Positions 1 to 12,066 of a DNA stretch of 64,000 nucleotides are shown one piece after another. The stretch comes from Rhexocercosporidium sp. MPI-PUGE-AT-0058. Its lineage: Eukaryota > Ascomycota > Leotiomycetes > Helotiales. How positions within the stretch are numbered: the stretch's first letter is position 1; each line of letters begins with the position of its first letter. The notes beneath the pieces are model-generated. The model saw only the letters and a program-made list of their open reading frames with translations. It had not been told where the DNA came from and did not search any database. Made by a program: the position numbers and the translations under genes. The stretch is from the NCBI GenBank assembly GCA_020746875.1, contig JAGTJL010000003.1, positions 1,240,001-1,304,000 of the forward strand, written 5' to 3'.

Positions 1-2417
1 TCCGGAGCGGCCCCACTGCCCAAAGCTGTTGAGCCTCTTCTTCGACATCAGCTCAAGAAGATTGAGTCGATCTTAGATGGTCTTATTCCCATCAAGAAAA
101 AGACTACAGCTCTACAGGAAGCTATGTACGAACAGTATGAAGATGACGACCATGGATTCGGGCGCGAGACTCTTCAGCAAGACTTTGAGAAGTCCCGCGT
201 TTTCAGACCAAGACTTCTTATCAGCGGAGAGCCTGGTATGGGTCAATCATACCTCGGTGGTGGAATTTTGAATCATTTCGAAGGACTTCACGTGCAGAGC
301 TTTGATCTCCCGACAATATATAGTGATTCTGCAAGAGTAATAATCCCCTGTCGACGTACTCGTTGGATATGCTGACATTTATAGTCTCCGGAAGCTGCAA
401 TTGTACAATTGTTTGCCGAAGTAAAACGCCATAAACCCAGTGTCATCTATCTGCCTGGAGTTGATACGTGGTATCACACGCTGAGCGATGCTGTGATCAC
501 GACCTTCCTCGGACTGTTGCGCTCCATCCCACCTACCGATCCAGTCCTTGTTCTCGGAATCACAGACAGTACCCCAGAAAAGGTTAGCCCAGACATGCTA
601 AGGGATTTATTTGGATTCTCCCGAAAGAATCGTTTTGTGATTGACCGTCCGTCTAGAGTAAGTACAACATTTCATTATCTCATGGCTCGGCTGACACATA
701 ACAGCAATCTCGGATGGAATTCTTTGCCACCATTGCCGACTACGTGCGAAAGGCGCCGAAGGACTTCCCTGAACCGCTTAATCGCAAAAAGAGGAAGTTG
801 GAGGTGTTGCAGATTGCACCTCCCCCGCCGCCGAAGGAACCCACGAAAGAAGAAATTAAAGCGCTCAAGAAAAGAGATCATCAACTTCTGAACTTGCTGA
901 AGGTCCAAATTCAACCTATCATGGACCAGATCCACCGAAAGTACAAGAAGTTCAGAGCTCCAGTCATACTTCAAAGCCAAATTCAGTACCTGTACGACGA
1001 GCGTGATCCCAACTTCGTGCGTCCAGATCTTGCTCAGTTCAGACCTTTCGAACTCGATACCGACAAAGATGGTGTCCAGGGCCTGCGCGAGACTGTGAGC
1101 GGCAAGTTCTTCTACAATTTAGAGACCACGACGATTGAAGAACGTCTATCAAACGGCTTCTATGCCCGTCCGAAGGATTTCCTAGCAGATATTAGATCTC
1201 TCGCCAAGGATGCGAAGCACATTGGAGACAAAGAGCGGGCACTCAAAGCCAACGAACTCCTCGCAAACGTTGAGGTTGATATCGCTACAATCGAGGCTCA
1301 GCCCGCCTTTGCGGATTGCGAAAATGTGTATCAAAGGCAGCTGCAAAGAGCAAAAGAACGCCAGGCGAAACAAGACAAGCGCGATGCAGAGGAACGTGCC
1401 TTCGCTGCGGGTGTGCAATCTGACATTCCAGAGAGTGGTATGAACTCGGATGAACAGAATTCGGGGCCTGTAACATTGGGAGAGGGACTACCAGGAAATC
1501 GACCCATTTCAATTGTTACGCCTCTTCGTACTCCTAGCGGTCTTTCAAATGGGTTTTCTGCAGATTCTGGGCCTTTACATGGCCAGAACGGCTCTGGGCC
1601 ATCTCATAGCGATGATGTTCAGATGAGTGGGACAGATGACCAAGGATCGCAAGGAATGCAACCGCCTGGCCATCCCAGCATGACAAGTGGTCCATCCAAG
1701 CCGAACACGCAGTTGTCTCAACGATCGGTCTTCCAAGAGATCTCACACGATGCCTCCCCTGCAGATGTTATCAACTATGCTTCGACTACTACCTCGGGGA
1801 AGAAAACATCGGAAGGTTGGAGCACACAAGCTACGAATGGCATTAGTCACAACAACTCGTCCAGCCCGATTGATAGAGCAGGCGTAGACTCTGAACTTCC
1901 AGATACCCAAGGCAACACCCAAAATGACACGAGCAGCGAAGAATGGGCCCATTCCCAAGCTCAGGCCATCGCCCGCGGCCATCTCAACCAGCTCCTCCCC
2001 TCGCAAACCTCCAGCTCAGGCAGTCAACAGTCTCAAAACCCCGCAGTCCCCCCCTTCAGTGCCGGACCTCGCATGCCCATTTCCAAGTCCCGACCGACCG
2101 GCTTCGCGAACCTCCTGAACGACTCACCCATCGAGCCAACATCCTCTCAAGCCTCTTCCCAGAAAGACATCATCATCGATGACTTCTTCGTCGAAGAACT
2201 GATCACGCGTCTTGTCGACGGCTCGAGCGGATGCTCTATCGAGCAGCTGGAACAGATCAATAGGGAGCTCATGGAGACGCTGTGGAAGATGCGTGGGGAA
2301 TACAATCGCAATCAGGTGGTTACGGCGCTGGCAACTATGTTCAATGAGACGATTACCGATATCGAGGAGATGCAGAAGGTGCTTGCAGCTAGTCAGCCTC
2401 AACATCTGCATTCGTAG
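1..2417 (+). CDS. Yta7/Abo1/ATAD2-type AAA ATPase with bromodomain-like region (5' end cut off by window)
   Basis: Exons 1-336, 385-657 and 705-2417 give about 773 C-terminal residues; introns are 48 and 47 bp with GT-AG ends. The first exon carries a degenerate second AAA module: its P-loop reads GEPGMGQS, with Gln where the catalytic Lys should be, as is usual for the D2 ring of the ATAD2/Yta7 family. Exon 2 holds the small-domain text (VIYLPGVDTW, VLVLGITDS). From about residue 260 follow helices resembling the family's bromodomain (HQLLNLLK, FRAPVILQ) and a charged coiled stretch. A Ser/Gln/Gly-rich tail of some 300 residues is next, and a conserved-looking C-terminal helical block ends at the stop. 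Family members are nuclear hexamers that load or evict histones H3-H4. The N-terminal half with the active AAA module lies upstream. Family call is firm; ortholog naming is not attempted. Confidence 0.88.
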
Positions 2418-3001
2418 ATGAGTGTGGGTTGGATGGGGTGAGAGGATTGTCGTGGTGCTGTATGTCTAGCTGGAAAATCCGAATGGCTGGATGGCTGGTG
2501 ATAGTGGTGAGGAGGGAATGGGAGTAAAGGAATGTTGATATTAAAATGCCATCTTTAGTTTTTGTGATTTTTTACGCAGGGGATAGGATGGAGAGAGAGA
2601 AAGAGAGAGAAAGAGGTGGGTGAAGGTGATCTTCATTGGTATCTTTGTTTTAGTATGCGCGTTGTGGAGGGAAGGGTGAAAGATGAGAGAGAAGAGGGGT
2701 AGGTAGGAAGGGAAAGGAGCGCTTTATTGCCTGAGATGATGATGGTACTAGATGGTTTTATTTTCTCTAAGAGTCTTATCAGTCGCCTTATGATGATTTG
2801 AAGTGTGTTGTATATGATGGTGTGATTTTGGTTGAGGGGATTTATTGTACGAATCCAGATCTCTCCGCCCAAGCAAGTCAGGTGGCTACGATTACTTATA
2901 TAAGTAGCTTGAAAGCTTCAACATCTCGCCATTCTACACTTTCTCCTCCTAACCCCTCTCCATCCTTTCCATCCCATCCCATCCCAAAGCCATCTCACGA
3001 T
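2418..3001. other. Intergenic, convergent 3' regions
   Basis: Space between the convergent ATPase gene and NmrA-like gene. It contains a purine-rich GA repeat around 2588-2614 and T-rich sequence, consistent with two 3' UTRs. No coding signal seen. Confidence 0.5.
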
Positions 3002-4011
3002 CTACATCTCCATCTTCTCCCAAGCTCCTGTCCCCTTAATCTCATCCACAAACGTCTCAAATGTCTTCGGCTTCCCTCCCGTAACCTCAAATACGACATC
3101 ATTCAGTCTCGCCTCGGCCCCGTTCCGAATCGCCGTATCCATCGCAGCTAGAGCCTCCACGAGCGCGGCATCGAAACCCATGCTATGAAAGGTGGTTATG
3201 AGCTCTCCTTCGCCGATGGAGACGTGGGTGATTTGGCGATTGAGTTTGGTACTTAGGAGGGTTGCTACCTGGGTTGGGGTGTTAGGTCGAATGTTGGGTG
3301 CATGGGGAGGGAGAGTCGTACTTCCGTATAAGACAAAAGCTCGGGTCCGAGAATCACATGGTCGGTATTGTGCGGTATTTCATCTGTGAGTGCGCGGAAG
3401 GCGACAGCTGCTATGTCAGATACGGCAACGAATGGCACTTTCCCTTCTCCTGTGGCTGTGATGATGCGGTCTTCGTGCTGGATGGTGGGCTGGTGATGGA
3501 CTTCGGAGAAATTCTCTAGTCAATGTGAGTTGATGAGGAACGAGTGAAATGGAATGGAGAGGAGGTGAAGGAAGGAGGGAAGAGGCATACCCATAAACCA
3601 ACTCGGTCTCAAAATCGCATATTCCAGTCCCAGACCGAGGATATACTTGGAGATCTGCGACATCATAGGTCCATCCTCGACTGGAAGTAGGCTAGCACTC
3701 AATAACACAAACCTCTTGACACCTTTCCCGATAGCGAATTCGATGAAATTGATCACTGGAGGGGCACAGTCTGCTATTGGAGGCGCCACGAGGAACGCAG
3801 CTGTGATTAAGGTGTCCTTTCCGAATGCGCTACTCCATGTCTCGGGAGCGAACCAGTCAAATTTGACGCCTTGGCTGTGGAGGAGCTTAGGGGAGGTCCC
3901 GGAGCGTGAGGCGATGATGGTGGGTGTGCCAGCGGCCGAGAGGAGGCTAGCGAGGTGGGAGGAGACTTTGCCTGTACCGCCAGTGAGGAAAATTGCACTC
4001 TTTGAAGACAT
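3002..4011 (-). CDS. NmrA-like / EasG-type NAD(P)-binding oxidoreductase
   Basis: Three exons, read on the minus strand: 4011-3591, 3515-3322 and 3268-3002 (introns 75 and 53 bp), giving 293 residues, the usual size. The N-terminus has the Rossmann glycine motif TGGTGKV at residues 10-16. Later come KRFVLLSASLLP, the segment ILRPSWFMENFSE, and DHVILGPELLSY with the C-terminal QITHVSIGEGE. These are typical of the festuclavine-dehydrogenase-like branch of NmrA proteins (TIGR03649-type). Such proteins reduce small substrates or act as NAD(P) sensors; the substrate cannot be told. The start was chosen at 4011 because the Rossmann strand begins four residues later; the frame stays open further upstream, but without family sequence. 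It lies in tandem with the Zn2Cys6 gene, so a small co-regulated pair is possible (inference). Confidence 0.85.
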
Positions 4012-4672
4012 CGTGATGCTAAGACTGCAGATGTTGGTTGTCCGTTGACAGAGCGTACTCGAATAGCGAGAAGTCCGGCCTTTACGTGGTGGAGAGAGGA
4101 AGAGATCCTGTCTGCTTGTTGACGTTAAAGCAATGCAGACAGCTTGGTTCTTATAAGGCCTCGCTAGACTATACTCTCTAGTACAGACAATTCTCGTACA
4201 AGGAGTATTGTGGCTGTATGTCTTCATTGTACGATTCGGCGGTGCAAAAAAGCCACTACCGGGATTCCGGGTCGTTAGAAACCCGAAACTCCATCGATCG
4301 GCCAAATTCTTTTACAGACGTTACTCTTCGACGATACGACTAGTCAGACGCCCACAAGATCTGGTAGAATGAATACGAGTACCACCTGATTTACAGTTTG
4401 ACTTGTCGATGGGATGGGAAGCCAAAACAGAAGTCCAGAGGCTGGTCTTGTTGACACCCTTGCCATGTGGTTTTTGAAAGGAACTATACGCCCTCATCTT
4501 GGCAGGCTGGGCGAATTATTCCTTTTCTCCGTATCTCGGCGGAGATATGTCCCATGCGGGCAAATGCGGTTGTTGCTATGCTTTGGAGTGATACATGTGT
4601 CGTGTTTTCACGCTAGAATGAATCTATGGGCGTTGTTAGAAGCGACCTCGAAACCATCATATCCAGGGCAAT
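4012..4672. other. Promoter region of NmrA-like gene / 3' region of Zn2Cys6 gene
   Basis: 661 bp between tandem minus-strand genes. No coding exon supported: the open plus-strand frame at 4414-4797 mostly overlaps the last exon and intron of the regulator gene antisense. No clear regulatory motif recognised. Confidence 0.4.
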
Positions 4673-6334
4673 TTACATGTGAATTCCCATCTGAATTTGA
4701 ACCTGTCTCCAATCGAATTTTCTACTATATTGGTGCTGTCTTTGCCAGAGGACTTCGAGCAGAGCGAGAGCTCGATCGGCATGCTACAAATCATTAGCCC
4801 GAACACATCATAGGTGAGAGGACACAATACGTACGTAAATGTTGGAGTTTCCATCAGCCTTCAATTTTGATCGAATCAGATCCTCGGCAATTGGATCGTT
4901 GTATATAGCAATCCCAGCCATGAACAACCCCCAGTAAAGCCCCATCTCCAAGCCATATCCTCTCGGCATCTCTTTGGCGATCTCCAAAATGTCAGTCACA
5001 GCCTCGATAACCTCTTGCTTTTGGGGCTGTTCGCCAGTAGGGTCGAGAATGTGATTCATGTATATAATACAACCATCCTTGCAGGATTTGGTGCTGGAAA
5101 ATGCTTCTTCTTCCAGTGTCTCGGGGACCGTTAACTTTCGAGGGCGTGCTTGAGTCCTCCAATCGTTGCTCTGGTCTCGTAAAGCGGGAGGACATTCTTG
5201 CCACCATTGCAGGAGGTCATCATGAACTTCCTTGGCCTGAATCCGTATCTCAAGAGGCTGTTGAGCCCCGAGGTCACTCATGGACATAGCGGAAAGACGC
5301 GCGAGTTTGGCCATGAATGTCATTAGCTCGTGGAACTTGTTGGTCATGACGTTGTTATCGTCGTAATAAGGCCAACGACGGCGAGGGGGATCTAGGCTGG
5401 AATTTTGGTTTGGTCCATCATCAACCCAGTAATTTCCCTGTAGCAGAGGGCCACCACCAGAGGATAGAGATCCTGAGATGTCGAGCAGGGAAAAAAATCT
5501 GGTTAGATAGTCGCTCGTGTTTGGACCTCCTCGGAAAAGAATGAGATCCCTTGCACCTTGAAGATGTTCAAGCCAGAGAGAACTTTCAGACTGACATATC
5601 TATGATACCAATTAGTATGATTGCTCTGAGTAGGTGACTTGAGTTTGAACCTACCTCGTAGACACATAGGAGCAGGCAGGCGCCCAAGGTAGAGTCGGCA
5701 CGAGCTATCGCAGGGTCGGAAAGGCTCGAGTTCAGTTCGCGGAGAGCCATGGAATAGTGGTTGGCAGCAGTGATGACATGATGAGGCTGACTGCGAGATA
5801 GGTGACCCGCAGCTAAAGCAGTCATAGAGTGGAGCAAAGCGGGGGAAGAGCTTGCCAGGGGAATGAGATCCTCTTGGAAGGGGTTGCCCTCATTATCATT
5901 GGAATAGGCGAGGAAGCGACAGCAAAACGTGATGAAGTGGTGCATATAAGGGATGGTCCCGCGGTCAAGGTTGGGAAACTCTATCACGAAGTTCTGGCCG
6001 GAGAGCGAGTTCATTTGGAGGCTCTGCTCTGAGGAAGAGCCGGATGCCGAGCCGAATTGACGTTTATGTGGAATGACTTGCAACTCATCACTCCACGTAC
6101 ACTCGCGCTGGAGCCTCTCACAGCGGCCACAGATGGGCTTGGCTTCGTCGCATTTGACTTTGCGTTTGCGACAAGTGAGGCAACCTAGAGGCAGGACACA
6201 GATGTGAGCAGGAAAAGCCAGCGTCCGGTGAGTCGAGGGGGGAGTTGGAGGGGGGAAGTGGGTTGGTTAGTTGGAGGGCGCGTACCCGTACGTGTTCTTG
6301 GGACGGGCGTTTTGATTCCCATTCCTGGAGCCAT
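4673..6334 (-). CDS. Zn2Cys6 binuclear-cluster transcription factor
   Basis: Four exons, minus strand: 6334-6286, 6184-5655, 5599-4835 and 4783-4673 (introns 101, 55 and 51 bp), 484 residues. The DNA-binding cluster is at residues 18-45 with C-x2-C-x6-C-x6-C-x2-C-x6-C spacing ([14 protein letters not shown], then [11 protein letters not shown]) and a basic run between Cys2 and Cys3. A fungal-TF regulatory domain follows ([42 protein letters not shown]). The protein ends in the conserved [13 protein letters not shown] tail. The 5' exon is only 49 nt and the first intron splits the codon just before the first zinc-binding Cys, which is common in this family. Probably a nuclear activator or repressor of a small metabolic pathway; the adjacent NmrA-like gene is a candidate target (inference only). 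Confidence 0.9.
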
Positions 6335-6454
6335 GTCGTCTTCTCGTCGTGTCTACACAGTCATGCCTGCAGAGGTTGGTTATGCTGTGCTGCTGAGCGG
6401 GGGCCGCTATATAGCTGGATATTCTCGGGTTGTACAAGCAAATAGTTGAGGGAG

Positions 6455-6502
6455 TGATGGTGGTGGTGGTGATGGTGGTGGTGGTGTGGTGGTGGTGTGG
6501 TG
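6455..6502. repeat. TGG/GTG microsatellite
   Basis: Imperfect TGG trinucleotide tract about 120-170 bp upstream of the regulator's ATG; the minus strand reads CCA/CAC. Direct observation. Confidence 0.9.
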
Positions 6503-6884
6503 AGATGAAGCTGGAATGAGATAGATGCACGACGGTCAACGCTCGAATGCACCTGCTTGGTTGCTTGCTCCTTGACGATGATCCCTGGTCCCGGCAATGA
6601 GAGACTGAATATAAGCCACCGCTACCGCTAGACCGTACCACCGCCCCGAAGCGGCATAGTGCCTTCTGAGATCACAGGAAAGTGGAGTCTTTGGACGGCT
6701 CAGCAGCCAATGATCGTTCGTTAAGGACCCCCCTTTCACAATTACCGGATTATCACGTGGCACAGGGATTGTGACCCGGTAGCTAACTTGGGTATTGCGC
6801 CGTGGAGGGCCGGGCAGGGCGGAGGGGAGGGGATCGAGGGACCGATGGGATGCTCGCAAGGGGGTGAGGGCGAGGGCAAGGGGA

Positions 6885-6912
6885 AAGGAAGGGAAGGGAA
6901 GGGAAGGGGGAG
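6885..6912. repeat. GGGAA purine tract
   Basis: Tandem GGGAA units inside a longer G-rich purine stretch (about 6796-6920). All purines lie on the plus strand. Confidence 0.85.
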
Positions 6913-7001
6913 GGGTGTGTGTGAAGGCAAAGGGGACCGGCGAGTGGATTGGTTCTTGGGTTGGATTTGGCTTTTTGCAAGGATAGGAGAAGGGTGAGAA
7001 A

Positions 7002-7080
7002 AAGGCAAAGGCAAAGAAAGGCAAAGGCAAATGCAAAGGCAAAGGCAACGAAAGGGAACGGGTAAAGGCAAGGGCAAGGG
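7002..7080. repeat. GGCAAA-type hexanucleotide repeat
   Basis: About a dozen imperfect copies of GGCAAA and close variants (GCAAAT, GGGCAA). It causes long but meaningless open frames on both strands. Confidence 0.9.
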
Positions 7081-8509
7081 TGCGCTAACATCCTCTCTCC
7101 GTCCAGCGCAATCAAGCAGGGGAGAGACGGCCACCTCATCTGTCAATTCGGAGTAGCATCCTCAAAAGCTCGAGGCTAAAAGTCAAAGAAACATCTCATC
7201 TCGTATTTTCTTTTCCTTGTCATCCAGTAGAGTCGATGTTTGGTTTGTTCGATGGACGTGCAAAATCCCATCCCCTAAGTAGTTCGTCGTCCGTGTTGAA
7301 TTGTTGCCTTGGTGAACTTATGAGCCACCTATGCAAGGCCTGCTAGAAGCAGCCATAGCAGCCGCTGCATAGCTTCTCGGTAGCTCCGCAATAGACCACA
7401 TCCAACTGACCATCCAGCTGCCGTCTGTCAACATAATCGTGCTTCGCGGTACGTACAGTACAATTATAACGCGTTATCCTTCCTGACCTGCATACCCAGA
7501 CGCCAGGAAGGGGGCGGGGTGAGCCCGGGGAAGCACCGGCATCTATATGGTGCGGGCTAGGATCTCGAACTTTTGACTTTCTCACAAAGTCACAATTGAC
7601 CCCTTTCCCGCCAATCGTCAGTCCCATTTATTTAAGTCTCCTGCAAGCCTGTTAGGTCACGCCTCCGTCTTACAGCTTCCAAACTTCCATTCTTCGCAGT
7701 TCGTGGACAAAAAACTCTAATAGCCCGAAGTCGTACGATCTCAAACGCCAATAATAATATAGTAAAAACGATCCCATCTCTTTCTCCTTTGCTTTTTCCC
7801 AAAACGCTGGAGTGGATCGCCGATTCAACCCTGTGGCGTTGCCTCCCCGAGGCTTGTCTGTGCGTGACAGGAGGACCGGCCTAGAAGAACTTCTCCAACA
7901 TTCCCCAAGCCATGAGGCGCCTAGAAATAGAATCATGCGATGTTTTGCACCGTGATGGTGTTCGAAAACCTCAGCTTGATCGTCATAGACTCCGAAACAA
8001 ATGCCTTAAGGCGGCCCGAGCCATGGACAAAATGTTCAGCTTCCTGCCGAACATTGACTTTTCGAGTACCTGCCTTGGAACTTGGAGGAAGCCCGACGGG
8101 ACTGAGCTTGTGAATTCCCATTGGTGGTTTTGGAACTTCCAATAGAAAAACAAGCTCAAGACCATGAATCTGCATGCCAGTCATCAGATCGATAGCGTGT
8201 AACAGCGATCCGGATCTAATCATTTCCTCATTTTGAAACTTCCAAGCCGTTCTTGCAACTCGTCGGGGAGGATCGCAAGCACGCTCCAGGTCAAGACGAC
8301 ACCGGAACTCTGGGGGAACGGAGCGGAGGCACTCAAGAACCACCCCACATCTGACCAGGAAATGGAGATCTTACCCACACCTTTGCTCACATCAGCAATC
8401 CCGACTTTGCGGAGGAATGGATTCGGTAATCGAGGAACAATATGTGTGTGTGATTATATAGGTAGTATGTGGTTGGAATATGTGGCAAGATATGTAAATA
8501 AAGATTAAG

Positions 8510-10297
8510 CTAGGTTGTGTGAGGTTTTCCATCGGTCTTCTCTGTAAGCTTGCGCAATGTTGTCGCTTCCCGCGCCAGATACTCAGCACACTCCTTTCTG
8601 CTCTTTACTTCGTCAATAAAGAAGATCCCAATGAAGGGAACGAGAATCAAAGCTGCGGCCCAGGGGAATGGTGCATACTGATTCCCGTTGGCGTCAACAA
8701 TGGCACTGCTGACAATCGGCCCGATCCACGCAGATCCCTTCGAGACAATCCCCAGAAGACTGAAAAACATATACTCCCTGCCGCGCGGGACCAGCTCTGC
8801 CATGTAAGCTTGGCCGTAAGAGAATTGGGGTCCCATAGTCAATCCGAAGGTCGCACCGAAGGCCCAGAACTCCCACTCGTTATGATAGCCGACTTTGTTG
8901 GTCCAGATTCCCAGCATGCCCCATCCAGCGACAATCAAACAACCGGCGTTGGTAAGCTGAAGCATGGTCTTGGTTCGAAGGTTGAAGAACTTCTGAACGT
9001 AGTATGCAATGAAGACGCCGATGGCTGCAGACCCTCCTTGAACCATGATGAGATATGTATTCGATATCGCAGAGAACTCAACGACTTGGCTCTGAGCGAT
9101 TGAGATGAGGGTGAGTGTTGTGCTGATACCATCTGCGAGGAGGAAGAAAGCGACCAGATAGAAGAAAGTCTGCTTCAGGGTCCAGACTTGCTTGGCAGCG
9201 AACCATGTTTGTTTGAATCCGAAGGTCAGGTAGCTGTCGCCAGCAGGTAGCTTTGGGCCGGGTCGTTTCTTCTCCCACAGAAACCATGGGATAGCGAGGA
9301 CGATCCAGAATCCAGTACAGACCGCCACAGACACTGAGTATCCCCAGTTATTCTTCTCAGTCGAATCATCCGCGCCTATGCCAACAAGTGCTGCCAGCGA
9401 CAAGGCAGTGCAGATGGTGAACCCGACATTATTCCACACATAACTTATGTTCATGATCTTAGACCTGCTCATGGAGCACTTGCGCTCAAATTCGGCTTCG
9501 TCGATGATTCCATTGAGTAGGTTCTCTCTCGCTTGTCTGACTTCTGGAAGATCGTGGGCTAACTTTGGGAATATCGCGTTGAAGAAGACGTAGGATGCCC
9601 AGAACGTAACACCTACACAGTTAGTTCTATTTGGAAAGTTGCAGGGAGGTTTGTGACATACCACTTATGATATACAATGCCATAGCGATTTTCCATTTTG
9701 AAGCTGTCGTGACGCCCAAGAAACCGAACTCGAATGCCCAGGAGAGTACTGAAAAGCCTCTCACAACCCAAGGGTTCCAGTTACCAAAATCTGCCAGACT
9801 TCCTACCGTGATGAAGACAAGTGCTTGTGAAAGGAATGTCAAGCCAGATCCAATGAGAACGACGGACGAGTAGGCCTTGTGTTTGTTCCCACCTCCCCAG
9901 AAGACATGGCAAGGCGCATCGGGGTCGACAGTGCAAGAAGAGCTGCCGAGGGGCAGCACATTGGGGTTGAATCCTGCTTGGTAGATCAAGTTCTGGAAGA
10001 GCAAATTGGAACTAGAAACAAGTCAGAATGGAGTCAGGGAGGGCGCAGCTGATGTCTGATGGGTACTTACTATTGGAATGAACCAATGCCGTTGTTGCCC
10101 GCGTAGTAGAGGTAGTAGGAATAGACTTCTTTCTTTGTCGCAGGAGCGCCCACTGGAATGTAGTGATCGAAATCGGGAATCTCGTGAGGCGTCGAGTCAC
10201 TGTTAGACTCGGGTCCAGGTGCAGCCACAGCAGTGAAGGCCATCTTTTGAATGTGGTCGCCGCCCCCCTCAGCCATATACTTGTCCTCCTCGGCCAT
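8510..10297 (-). CDS. Atg22-like major-facilitator permease
   Basis: Three exons, minus strand: 10297-10071, 10011-9662 and 9612-8510 (introns 59 and 49 bp), 559 residues. Family marks are VYSYYLYYAGNNGIGSFQ in the first exon, the segment SRSKIMNISYVWNNVGFTIC, and the late helix block GPQFSYGQAYMAELVPRG followed by EYMFFSLLGIVSKGSAWIGP. About a dozen hydrophobic segments are present. The N-terminal 65 residues are hydrophilic. Yeast Atg22 is a vacuolar permease that exports amino acids after autophagic breakdown; filamentous fungi have several paralogs at other membranes, so substrate and location are open here. It is transcribed away from the hydantoinase gene across a 1.8 kb gap. A shared role in nitrogen salvage is conceivable but unproven. 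Confidence 0.87.
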
Positions 10298-12066
10298 GGT
10301 GGATGACTTAAGGTTGGGATAGAGTTCAGTCGGCGGCTGACTCTAGGTCTCGCGGATCAAGGTCGCTCAAGTTCGGATACTCTACCGCCGGTGTCGAACT
10401 TTGGAGACGGACAGCGGGTCGGGTCAAGGAGGACTAGATGCGAGCAATACCTTGCGGGAGGTGGTGGAGGTGCCTCCCCTCAAATACAAAGCAGAGCACG
10501 GCCTTCAGCAGCAGCAGGTCTCCTTCTCTCCTTCTGGCCTTGAGGCAAGGCAATAGAGAGTGGATGGATGAAGTGGGCAGTTGAGGGTGGTTGAAGCGTT
10601 CGGGGAAGGCGGGAGGGACGGGAGAGCGCAGCAGGACCCCAAGATGCATCAAGAAGTGGCATGGAGGGGAAATTGTTCAACAGGGCAAGGAGGTTGTGAG
10701 GCCATTGAGGGCTCGAAGTCTCTCGGTCTGATTGGCCGCCTCCGCCCAGCTCCTTTACAATTGTGTACTAAGTAAATAGACTTTTTTCGACGTCGTCGGG
10801 GCGTCGTAATGGAGAACCCAGGCCTCGAACGGCTATTAAATTGCCAATCTCGACCCACTACACGCAATTTACAGCCAATAGAGCGGTGGAATAGCGAGGT
10901 TTTACCGGCCTCGCTTAGCGACAGCCAATTCGAGAGCTTCATTTCCGAATGCCTGGGTCCAACACGTCCAAGCTGCAGCCGGTGCATGAGGACGGATGCG
11001 TGCCATGGCTGCATGGTGGATGCATCCTTACCTACTATCTAACCTAATCACATTTCAATAATGGGTAATCGCCTTACCAGATGAAGACGACTCTGTCTAT
11101 CTTGCCGAGATAGCTGGGTCTTGACCTTCTGGCCTCAGTCATGCATCAATCCTTCTGCTTTTCCAGATTCCATTCAAAATGTTGCAGCTCTGCTCCGCGG
11201 GCATTCGAATGCCGTGAAGTTCCTAAAATGCATCCAGGATATATGGGTTTTTCGGATCGACCATTCACATAAATTCGCCCCATTGTAGGGCAGATAGATT
11301 CCAGGTCTTGGGCGGAGTTGTTGGTCTCTCTCCCACCAGAGAGAGATCTGCACCACCACCACCACCACGGGCACCACACCACTCGCTGTGACTTTGCGAG
11401 ACTGCTTGCCTCACCAGACACCCTTCTCCCTTCCTGACCCCCACCACCTTCCCCTTCTCCTGATATCCTCGCTGCCAAAATTGAACCAGTATTAGTAAGC
11501 TGAGCATGAATCCACTTCGACAGTAATTAATTCATTGGCCAGCTTTCCTCCTCGTCTGGGTTTCCTATTATGGCAGCTTCAGCCGGGGAAACACGTGCAT
11601 GTCCAGCTCCATTCGCCACCTCGCTCGAGCTGACTCGCTGTCCACCTCTCACAATGTTTCTCCCGAGTCATATCTTGCCCGCCAGTGACTGCATCGGAGT
11701 CTACCCAACGATCCGTTGCAACACCGTCACAACAATTCCCCCGCCGTAAACGTTACAGCCAAAGGCAATTCGTTTCTAGAGCTGCTGTAAGACTTAAGCC
11801 CGCCCAAATAAGATTCCACTCCTGCAGTCCATGTGGCCCGAAGGGAGTGGAGTGGGCGAAATACTACTGATCTAGGCGATGGAAATTTTCGTGACTGACG
11901 GGAAACATGCATACGGGGTACACCCAACCGACGGGCATCTACCTAAGTACCTACACCTACCAACCTACATACCTACATAATTCTCACGATCCACCTAATC
12001 ATGCAATGCTTTTCAAAACCAGCAAGTCGCCCTCTTTCTTCCTTCTAGACTTCGGATTGTTCTTCA
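10298..12066. other. Divergent intergenic region (Atg22-like / hydantoinase)
   Basis: 1.77 kb between divergent starts, probably both promoters. Contains a short CAC/ACC microsatellite at about 11351-11370 and pyrimidine-rich sequence near 11950-12060 just before the hydantoinase ATG. No exon supported. Confidence 0.45.

Larger units (their letters stand above)
6335..8509. other. Long repeat-rich intergenic region
   Basis: 2.2 kb without a supported gene. It holds the regulator's promoter plus three stacked simple-sequence tracts (listed separately). Long frames on the minus strand at 6536-7146 are products of the repeats. A 136-codon minus frame at 7933-8343 has no recognised family or clear start context. 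Confidence 0.5.

Noticed and set aside
4414..4797. 127-codon plus-strand frame
   Set aside because: Mostly antisense to the last exon and intron of the Zn2Cys6 gene, whose conserved tail reads on the minus strand.
6536..7146. Several long minus-strand frames rich in Pro, Leu and Phe
   Set aside because: They translate the GGCAAA and GGGAA repeats; open in multiple frames at once, which is a property of the repeat.
7550..7625. Possible tRNA on the minus strand (GTTCGAGATCC near a GCGGG/CCCGC pair)
   Set aside because: T-arm stem does not pair and no anticodon arm could be drawn.
7933..8343. 136-codon open frame on the minus strand
   Set aside because: No recognised family, no splice partners in phase, ordinary length for chance in this composition. 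Left as intergenic.
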